Source of the DNA: Pelagibius sp. Alg239-R121
Lineage (GTDB): Bacteria; Pseudomonadota; Alphaproteobacteria; Kiloniellales; Kiloniellaceae
DNA: 64,000 bases
Assembly (NCBI RefSeq): GCF_947331435.1
Contig: NZ_CAMZOF010000014.1
Coordinates: 62,001 to 126,000, forward strand
Direction of reading: 5' to 3'
Shown: positions 1 through 7,300 of the stretch, piece by piece
How the letters are laid out: every line of letters begins with the position of its first letter
Position numbering within the stretch: the stretch's first letter is position 1
Notes under the pieces: model-generated
What the model was told of the DNA's origin: nothing
The model's database searches: none
The model's input: only the letters and a program-made list of their open reading frames with translations
Translations under genes and position numbers: made by a program

Positions 1-57
1 GAAACCCATGCCTTCGAGGATCTTCGAGACTGATTCGTGTTAACTTGACAATGCCAC

Positions 58-462
58 CTATTCCACTTTGTCGAAATCTTCCGTGTTTCTTCTGAATGAT
101 TCGCCACTGCGTTTGGTGCCATTTGTATCAAAACTAGCCATATCAACCTTATTACCATCAATACCAGATGGCCAATTAAGCGTAATATAAGCTATGTCGC
201 CGCTTTGGTTGGTAAAACCACCTGCAATCCGCTTTCCTTTGGCTAACCCTAGAGCATCCCAAGTGCAGCCAGCGACTCCTCGCGACTGGATGGCATAGGG
301 GCCATCCGTGAATCTTAAATTGCGGAGTGATTTAAGCTTAGTAACATTTATTTGGCATTGCGGATTTGCAGTTGAAACATATTTTCCACCCATTTCCGCT
401 GAAAGTGGCGTTATGGTGGACATTGTGGCGGCGGCCACAACGCAAAGGTAAAGTGTTTTCAT
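58..462 (-). CDS. small secreted protein of unknown function
   Basis: Predicted 134-residue protein with an N-terminal signal peptide: a short charged start, a hydrophobic stretch rich in Ala and Val, and a likely cleavage after Leu-Ser-Ala near residue 22. The mature part has two Cys residues that could form a disulfide, and many Gly, Asn and Thr, consistent with a periplasmic or secreted beta-rich protein. I do not recognise the family. A GTG 18 nt upstream (480) is in frame, but the GAGGGAG Shine-Dalgarno lies between it and the ATG at 462, so 462 is chosen. It stands alone on the minus strand; the neighbouring genes give no hint of its role. Confidence 0.55.
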   Translation of the reverse strand: MKTLYLCVVAAATMSTITPLSAEMGGKYVSTANPQCQINVTKLKSLRNLRFTDGPYAIQSRGVAGCTWDALGLAKGKRIAGGFTNQSGDIAYITLNWPSGIDGNKVDMASFDTNGTKRSGESFRRNTEDFDKVE

Positions 463-539
463 CTTGCATGTCTCCCTCACAATTTGTTCATTTTGATATA
501 AAAGAAAACCTCTAGCTCCAGGAAGTGGAACAGGGTCAG

Positions 540-555
540 AATCTCCGGCTCACAC
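540..555. repeat. 16-bp word shared with 4188-4203, IS-end-like
   Basis: AATCTCCGGCTCACAC here and AATCTCCGGCTGACAC at 4188-4203 differ at one base and are in the same orientation. Both follow a GGGTCA-containing stretch. Read on the minus strand each starts TGTSAGCCGGAGATT, which resembles IS21-family termini from memory. No transposase gene accompanies it, so at most this is a leftover end. Confidence 0.35.
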
Positions 556-638
556 GAACCTTCATGCGTATGAATCTTCGGACAAAGAACTCTATTCGGA
601 GCTAGAAACTCGCACACCTCCCAAATGGGAGGTCAGTT

Positions 639-1802
639 TCAACGAGGAGAATAGGTCATGAGAAGACGAATCAGATCTGGCTGACTGCGGGTGTCAGTCT
701 TCCGAAAAATCAGTTTCAGTCTTTGACGTGCCGTGCCTTCAGTAATGCCCAGTCGACAAGCAGCGGAGATGAGCGAATACCCTGCCAACAAGCTTTCGCA
801 AAGGGCTCTTTCTGCATTTGTTAGGTCATAAAACGCTGAGACTACAGAAGCATCTAAAAAGCTCGAATGATTGGGGTCTAGAATCTCTAGTAAAACTCGC
901 GCATCCAAGCCGGCATCATCTAACAACGAAGGGATTGGATAGAACGTCAGGTTATATGGCCTAGTTGATGCTGGATTGGACATCTGCACGCAGGACGATC
1001 TAGGCTCTGCCTCATTACCGCGCGATGAATTGGCCGTTGTCCAAATAGCGCGATCTATCTCTCTCTGTGTTTTCGAATCCTCAACTCTGAGCTGGCCTGA
1101 ACGAAGGTTTAGAACACTTTGCCTTCGAAGGAAATCCTCGGCCTCTTCATTCACTTTTACGACTGTACCTCCCGATTTCAGGATCAAGACCGGGCGAGGC
1201 TGACTATCCAACAGGCGGTCGATTGTGCGTTCATGGCTTTGTAGAGAAATAAACTTCTGGCGCAAAACCAGGCTGTTCTGAACATGAGGGACAAGCCGCT
1301 GGTAGGCCAGGAGATCCTTGTTCGTATAAGCGTCGGATTGCAGGCCACCGTAAACGCTCATCATGACTCTGGGGACCCCGCTTCGTCCGGTCCCGTCATG
1401 GACCGTTGAAGCAATCAAATTCTTGACTTCAATGTACCGTGTGTAGTCGTTGAAATACTCCGATTCCTCAAAGAGCTTGTCATCGATCAATTCTTGACCG
1501 ATGAAACACGTTCCCGAACGAATATATCCCATTGTTTCAGCGTTGAGCGACCATAGGTCGCGCGTATGATAATACTCTACGTATTCCTTCAGATCGTTTG
1601 CAGACAGATCCAAGCTGGCCCAGAGGCTGTTGTTCGCTGTCGGTGCCACATGAGGTGTGAACATCAGACAGCGCGCGCCATTAAAAAGATGTCGCACATC
1701 TTGCATGACTCCTGGCCATAACCCGTCGTCGGTGGAGGCTTCGTAGATTTTTTCTATGATCTTGTGTACAGATTTCATAGAGATCGTGCGCCGGTATTGC
1801 AT
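639..1802 (-). CDS. LuxR-type HTH transcriptional regulator
   Basis: A 387-residue protein. Roughly residues 1-190 look like a sensor region of the PAS/GAF kind found in alphaproteobacterial regulators (the opening with 'EKIYEASTDDGLWP' is typical). Residues about 325-385 form a LuxR-type helix-turn-helix: LTNAERALCESLLAGYS, then an ITEGTARQRLKLIFRKT recognition region and a closing DLIRLL. There is no phosphoacceptor receiver domain and no obvious autoinducer-binding signature, so the ligand is unknown. An internal ATG at 1778 (MKSVHKII) is an equally good start because neither has a clear Shine-Dalgarno. It has no operon partner; whether it controls the neighbouring island genes cannot be told from sequence. 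Confidence 0.8.
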   Translation of the reverse strand: MQYRRTISMKSVHKIIEKIYEASTDDGLWPGVMQDVRHLFNGARCLMFTPHVAPTANNSLWASLDLSANDLKEYVEYYHTRDLWSLNAETMGYIRSGTCFIGQELIDDKLFEESEYFNDYTRYIEVKNLIASTVHDGTGRSGVPRVMMSVYGGLQSDAYTNKDLLAYQRLVPHVQNSLVLRQKFISLQSHERTIDRLLDSQPRPVLILKSGGTVVKVNEEAEDFLRRQSVLNLRSGQLRVEDSKTQREIDRAIWTTANSSRGNEAEPRSSCVQMSNPASTRPYNLTFYPIPSLLDDAGLDARVLLEILDPNHSSFLDASVVSAFYDLTNAERALCESLLAGYSLISAACRLGITEGTARQRLKLIFRKTDTRSQPDLIRLLMTYSPR

Positions 1803-1901
1803 TGGGCTTACATCATCAAATTCTATCAGAAATCCCTTATTTCGCGAATAAATTTGTTTGAGCTCTACTCATGGGCTTGCATAGATTCAGTTGCCCTATC
1901 A

Positions 1902-1921
1902 AAAGGCGCTCTGGCGCCTTT
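1902..1921. terminator. GC-rich hairpin, possible bidirectional terminator
   Basis: AAAGGCGC, loop TCTG, GCGCCTTT: a perfect 8-bp stem with A runs and T runs at its two feet, as in intrinsic terminators working in either direction. It lies about 100 bp upstream of the LuxR-type gene start and upstream of the resolvase relic, so it would insulate the two. No transcript evidence. Confidence 0.45.
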
Positions 1922-2010
1922 ATCGAAGAGACCGATTAGTAAGATAGGGAGCATGTTGTGGAATCTAGCTGCATAAATGATGTTGCATAAACAAAACGCG
2001 AAAAAGATTA

Positions 2011-2527
2011 ATGCAACACGAAGTCCGGCTACGCGCGCGTTTCGACAACCGTACAGAATCTGAATCTCGAGCTTAACGCGCTTTGCGAACCCGGTTGCCA
2101 AGAAACCTACAGCAAGAAGCTTTCGTCTGACTGGGTGATCCTTCCGGAACTTGAGAAAGCCAAGTCCCGACTCCGTGAAGACGATACGCTCGTTGTCTGG
2201 AAGCTCGACCGCCTAGGACGGCAGACCGTCGGTCTGCTGGGCGTCACCTAGGAGCGCACAGTTCGCGGTCTCGAAGCCCGAAGGCACTCAGTTAGGCCGA
2301 AAAGAAAGCTAGACGATAAGCAGATTGGGGTTGTTATCCAGTTGCTGGAGACGCCACACGATGATGGTAGCTTTCCCTCTTGCGAGGAATTCGCCACCGT
2401 CTTCAATGTGGACAAATGCCACCATTTCACAACGTGTGCGCGAATTCAAAGCAAGGAGCTGATCGAGGATTACTGGACTCTTGGGGCCTTGGGGTGCCAA
2501 TATCGTTCTGAGCTGTATTGGTTCTGA
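2011..2527 (+). pseudogene. decayed serine resolvase/invertase
   Basis: From 2021 one frame reads GYARVST, then a QNL-containing helix, then DDTLVVWKLDRLGR before a TAG at about 2249. These are the N-terminal catalytic-domain signatures of Tn3/Hin-type serine recombinases (catalytic Ser in ARVST, Arg residues in KLDRLGR). The same frame after the stop continues with a KRKLDDKQI segment and a poor helix-turn-helix, ending at 2527, which matches the resolvase C-terminal DNA-binding region. The ATG at 2011 is one base out of frame with the conserved part. A start frameshift plus the internal stop make it non-functional. Probably a remnant of a Tn3-like or invertible element. Confidence 0.75.
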
Positions 2528-2601
2528 CCTAATTTGTAGTAGTTCAGACTCGATCTGACAGTTACCGGCTTGGATGTGGCGTCTGTCAGATTAGGTCAGA
2601 A
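2520..2601. repeat. nested inverted repeats beside the integrase (possible att site)
   Basis: An outer 13-bp perfect inverted repeat (GTTCTGACCTAAT at 2520-2532 and its complement at 2589-2601) encloses an inner 9-bp one (ATCTGACAG at 2552-2560 with CTGTCAGAT at 2582-2590). The word TCTGAC thus occurs twice on each strand. It starts 64 bp beyond the recombinase stop codon, where phage-type and island integrases often have arm and core sites. That it is the attachment site is inference; a terminator function is less likely because no T run follows. Confidence 0.4.
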
Positions 2602-2664
2602 CTAATATGACTAACTTCTACGGGAGTGGACCGACCCGCTCACTTAGGGCATTGCAGCTTGCAC

Positions 2665-3810
2665 CTATTTCAACAGTCTCGCGGCCCGGCTCAATTCCGC
2701 TTCTGCGTCGTTGTAATACTCTGAAGCCTGTTGCACTGACTTGTGCTGGGACTGCTGCATGGCCTCTGCCAACGGTATTCCATCTCTTGCTGCTTGGGTG
2801 AGGTATCCGGCGCGCAAACCATGCGCACTGTAATCTTTGACATCATAGCCTGCGCTCTTGAGTCGAGACTTGATAACCCAAGCGATCCCGGCTTCGGTCA
2901 TCCCGCGTTCACCTACATTCTCCCAGCGATCAACTTGGCGAAAAACATATCCCTCTTCGATGTTCTCACTCTCCAGCCAAGTCAATAGTGCCTCAACGGG
3001 CCGACCAATCAACTTTACCGCTGCACCGTCTTCCGCATCTGTCGTCTTTGTGCGTCCGAGTTCGATCGTAATACAGGGCAATAAAGGACTTTCCGGATCT
3101 TCAGGGTCCGCAGGCACAGGTTCTTCTTCGATTAGTTGCTTAACTTTGAGGGAGGCTAGTTCGCTGCGTCTGCGGCCCCCTGACCCAAAGGCGACCGATA
3201 GCAAGGCGCGATCACGCAAAGCAGCCGGTCCTCCATCCCCACAGGTCTCCATGAGATCTTCGAGAATGTTGCGTGTAATCGCGCGACGGCTGTTTCGAAC
3301 CCTCGGCCGATCGGCAGCTTTGGCAGCCCGTTTAACAGACTCACGTAGGCTGGGTGAATCAAAAGGACCTTTCTGCCCGCGAATGCGGTGCAGCGTGGCC
3401 CAGCTGGACAGGCGTCGTCGCACTGTCGCCGGTGCTTGTGGACCTTGGGAGCGCAACAGGTCACGCTCACGGAGTATATGCTCAACTTCTGGCGGCATGC
3501 CATGATTCGGATCTCGGGCACGCTCGGCCGCATCGTAAAGGTGATGCGCCACATACTTGAGCGCCAAAGATTCAGGTGCCGGCCAAGTTAAAGCCTGATC
3601 GGTAGCCGCCAGGCACCAAGCTTCAAGGTAAGCAAGGTCCGAAGTCAAGGCCCGCAAAGAGTTCTCAGGCGTGCCTTTGCGCGCCAGATGTTTAAGTGTG
3701 TTGAGATCAGCGTCGGTGAGAAGGTCTGTGACCAAATCCTGACGCTCGAAGGAGACCACGGAAATCAAAGAGCCCAACCGGTCGCTCGAATCTACTGAAG
3801 GTTCAGTCAT
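2665..3810 (-). CDS. tyrosine recombinase/integrase
   Basis: A 381-residue site-specific recombinase that would cut and rejoin DNA through a covalent phosphotyrosine. The C-terminal catalytic domain shows the expected residues: Arg in the GGRRRSEL box, a Lys in RTKTTD, the HGLRAG box (His-x-x-Arg), a His in QSQHKS, and the nucleophile in SEYY near residue 366. Residues about 40-170 form an all-helical SAM-like core-binding domain. The ATG at 3810 overlaps by ATGA with the stop of a frameshifted WGR gene upstream, so the two were once co-transcribed. It most likely moved the island; it is not an IntI integron integrase because the IntI-specific insert is not visible. Confidence 0.9.
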   Translation of the reverse strand: MTEPSVDSSDRLGSLISVVSFERQDLVTDLLTDADLNTLKHLARKGTPENSLRALTSDLAYLEAWCLAATDQALTWPAPESLALKYVAHHLYDAAERARDPNHGMPPEVEHILRERDLLRSQGPQAPATVRRRLSSWATLHRIRGQKGPFDSPSLRESVKRAAKAADRPRVRNSRRAITRNILEDLMETCGDGGPAALRDRALLSVAFGSGGRRRSELASLKVKQLIEEEPVPADPEDPESPLLPCITIELGRTKTTDAEDGAAVKLIGRPVEALLTWLESENIEEGYVFRQVDRWENVGERGMTEAGIAWVIKSRLKSAGYDVKDYSAHGLRAGYLTQAARDGIPLAEAMQQSQHKSVQQASEYYNDAEAELSRAARLLK

Positions 3811-4093
3811 GTTTCGGTCGATCTTTGGTTGCTCTGTTCATAGTCGCGGCGGTGCTTCTCAGTCAACTTTGCCTCTAATGCTCATTCCGCTTTAACAGCG
3901 GTGTCGAACCATTCGGTCTTCGATCGGCCTTTGTTCCGGTTCTTCCCCAGAAACGCAACAAGCTCCACTGCCCAAAGAGAGGACGAGCAATTGGCAACCC
4001 GTAAGTGCGATGCAAATTACGCTCCGGCGTATTGTGCTCTATGTAGACGCCTCGGTACAACTCATCTCTGTTTGTAGAAAGATCCTGATTCAT
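3807..4093 (-). pseudogene. WGR-domain gene broken by a one-base deletion
   Basis: From ATG 4093 a 72-residue frame contains a recognisable WGR domain: TPERNLHRTYGL, then PLFGQWSLLRFWGRTGTK. It stops at TAG 3875-3877. Stepping back one base at about 3881 restores a tail beginning ALEAKLTEKHRRDYE, the normal end of small WGR proteins, and that tail stops at 3807-3809 overlapping the integrase ATG. So one nucleotide was lost and the gene is inactive unless recoded. WGR domains bind nucleic acid in PARP-like and molybdate-regulator contexts. The 4-bp overlap shows it was translationally coupled to the recombinase, hinting at an accessory role in element mobility. Confidence 0.7.
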
Positions 4094-4343
4094 TAGACAC
4101 GATCCCGCAACACCATTTGAAAAATCGACCTTTCGCACAGAGCTGCTTGTCAAAGGGTCCGCACCCTGGGGTAGTGGGTCACTTTGAAATCTCCGGCTGA
4201 CACTCGGTGTAAGGACCGCAGTTTTCCGAGCCCTGGTCGTTTGGCCTCGATCAGGGTTACATAGTTTTTGATTTCCCAAAGATGATCTGTCAGGCCATCC
4301 ATCTCTGGAGCTTCTCCAAGCGGACACAGCCAACTAAGGCCTG
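4094..4343. other. non-coding junction with an IS-end-like remnant
   Basis: About 250 bp between the sspH stop and the WGR relic. An open frame runs through it continuous with the WGR relic, but its residues look like random translation. The only recognisable content is the IS-end-like word at 4188-4203 followed outward by a GC-rich GGGTCC/GCACCCTGGGG stretch. I see no clear terminator for the ssp operon here. Confidence 0.4.
4188..4203. repeat. second copy of the 16-bp IS-end-like word
   Basis: AATCTCCGGCTGACAC matches 540-555 at 15 of 16 positions in the same orientation. Being direct rather than inverted, the two copies would be the same end of two related elements, not the two ends of one. 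Confidence 0.35.
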
Positions 4344-7300
4344 TTACAACCCATCTAAGGCCGCACTCGCGAAAATCTCGAGATCTTCCGTAGATGCAAA
4401 TGGCACTTGGGCAATGAAGTACTCTTCGCCGGATGGTTTATCGCCGCCTAGGCGAGCCGCGACATGCCCTTTTCCGAGCAACCGCTCAGCTCCTTCGACG
4501 CCAAGCGCGAGCTTTGACCCAGCAGTGCTGGCGACCTTTAAGCAAAGCCGATTGCCGAGGTTATCGCGGATGCCGACAGGGATGGCGTCCTGGGCAGCAC
4601 GCTGCGTGATCATGATGATATGGATACCACAGGCTCGAGCTTTGGCCGCAAGACGTGTGAAGCAGCTCTGTACAACATGACGATAGTCTTCAGAGCCAGC
4701 CATCCAGTCCGCCATCTCGTCATGGACCACTGTGATCAGAGGAAGTCTTTCAGTTTCAGATACGCGCGCGTTATATTCCGAGATCTTTGGTACACGTGCC
4801 TGCATGAAGAGCTCGTAGCGACGATTCATCTCCTCGACAATCTCATTGAGAACCTGCTCGGCAGCTTCTTGTGTAGTTACAATCTCACGAGCTAGATGCG
4901 GAGCCTGTGAAATCCAGAAGAAGTCCACACCAAACTTAGGATCTATGACATAGAGTTTGAAGTTCTTAGGGTGATTGAATGCAATCATCTGAAGCAGGAG
5001 GTTCTGTGTCAGCACGCCTTTGCCGCTGCCGGTCTCACCGGCGATAAGTGTATGTGGTGCGTGTTCCTCATTTTCACCGTGGGATCCTTGCAGATTCAAC
5101 CAGAGCGGCTCCCCGGAATCCTCCCGGAGACCAATTAGGAATCGGGACGTAGAATTCGGGCAGGAAACTGGCCAAATCGCTTCAAGCCAGACACGAGCTA
5201 AATCGACGATCTGTCTCTTCTGTGCCGCTACGAACAGTGAAATCCGACCTAAGCCCGTCCTGATATCCGTGACATCAAGGCCGAAGGTGGTTTTCAGCTC
5301 GAGTAGCTTGGGTTCTAGTTTCTTGACGGTCAGTGTGCCGTGGCCAGCAAAATTTACCAGGACGCCATTAGGCGTTGAGATGGTTGGATTAGGCATGAGC
5401 ACTGCATGCATACCCAGCTCGGTCAAAGCTGCTTGAAGCTGCCTTGCCGTCTTGACCGCAAACTCAAGTTCTTGCTCTTTGCTACCCTGCCCACCGTTGC
5501 GTGTCATCGATAACTGAAGAGCGTTCTCTAGGGCAGGTCTGATCCTTCTATTGGAGACTGGAGCAATCTCGGCATCCGGTTCTTCAGCCAATCCTTGCGC
5601 CAATTCATTTTGCTCGACGAGTTCATCGTCGGACAATACCTGCTGCGGGTTCGTTGGAGCAGTTTGTTTAACGCTCTGTTCGTTTACTGTCTCCGGAAAA
5701 GAAGGCTCACTGCGTCTCTTGGGTTCCATACACTCCCGTTTTGTAAATCCTTCCGGCACGGGTATCGAAGGCGCATCAGGTGATTGGGGGTCTTCGATGA
5801 CTCTCATGAGACGGCCGAGGGCACGCTGGCGGACCTGGTACTGCCAGACATCGTCATCAGATGTCGATAGAGTCACGATGATGCTGTCATCAGCGGTTTC
5901 GTCGTCATGAATAACAACAATCGACCTACCCTCAACGCGATATTGGACTTCACCGCGGGCAAGAGAGCTGCGGAATCGATCAAGTTCTTCAATGTCACCG
6001 AAGAAGCGAACATATTCAGGGCGCAACACCATGAGATGCAAAAGCTGAACGCCCCAAGCCTGTTTCGCGACTGGATCTTGCTGGTCAACAAAGTTTGCCC
6101 TGAGGGTATTCAAAGTGGAGGAGACTTGCTCACGAGATGATTTCGATTCCGTGGTCGAGGAGGTCGCGGCAACACATTTAGCTTCTACAACACTCATGTG
6201 GATGACGAAGTCTCCGGCATCATTCTTGGAGACAGAAAGTGCAAGAGTGTCAGCCATTTTTCCCGTTAGACCGAAGAAGGCCCTGTTATCGTCAAGTGAA
6301 AACCAAATTGGTTCGATGTTACTTGATCGCTTGTCGATACGGATGAGTGAGGTTGCAGCTGCGAGACCGATAACTTCACGGGCTGCGGATTTGGATCGAG
6401 CTGAACTTAGAATCTTCTGACCGCAAACCTCAACGACCGTGGAGATCGTTCGCCGCGCCATTGACTGCGCATCGTCGTGGAGTGCGGCGTCCACCATATG
6501 CTCAAAATCCGACTGTATATGCCGTACGAGGTTGGCGCTCGGTTCGCGCGATGATACCAGAACGCGCAACTCTGAATCCGGCAACTGCACATCCCGTATC
6601 ACCTTGATGCCGTTATCAGCAAGCATCTGCCTGCTTGACATGCTATCCACACTGACGACCCACTCTCCGATCGCATGTGCCCGCTCGATTGTACGTCGAA
6701 CTGCGGTTGTATCCCAGGACACACGCCGAAGCGGCAAGGCGCGCCAACCCTCCGGTATAATGACGAGATCTTCTCTACAGCAGTGGCAGAGATCGAGGAA
6801 CTCTGCGGCGGCTCGTGGCGGATGTGTGACGGTCAACGACATCTCAATTGTCTTGGCGGAGACCCAAGAGTTGCCTGCATCACCGGCGCGGCGGCGTGGG
6901 AGAGCCACATTTCTAAAGTCTATCGCGTCAGGCAGCGTGTCTGGCTCACCCCGCTCATAATCCCACGTCATCTCCGACTGTTTGAAGAATACATCGTGCA
7001 GAAATACGAGATCCGTGCTGTTTCGACGATCACTTTTGCGAGCACTATCACCTTTGCCAACACCGACCCTCAGTCGCGACAGGAAACCTTCTGTCACCTC
7101 ATCCAAATTCTGAGCACGTAGCCTGGCATTCTGAGTGGCGTAGATCTTTCGCATCCGATCCGGATTGTCATGGGAGATCAGAAGACTGCAGCGGAGGTGC
7201 CCATTCCGCGCCATCCGATCTTCGAGGCCCTTGGCTATCATTCCGGGCAAGCTGACCGTGTCCGCATTGAAGATGGCGGTCGAGAAATTTCCCTCTTCAT

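Noticed and set aside
1865-2101. Minus-strand 78-codon open frame with a hydrophobic stretch
   Set aside because: It lies across the resolvase relic and the terminator-like hairpin and has no start signal.
2858-3505. Plus-strand open frame of 215 codons
   Set aside because: Antisense shadow of the integrase gene.
3875-4333. A 152-residue open frame downstream of sspH
   Set aside because: Only residues 81-152 look like protein (the WGR relic). The first 80 are translation of non-coding DNA including the IS-end-like word.
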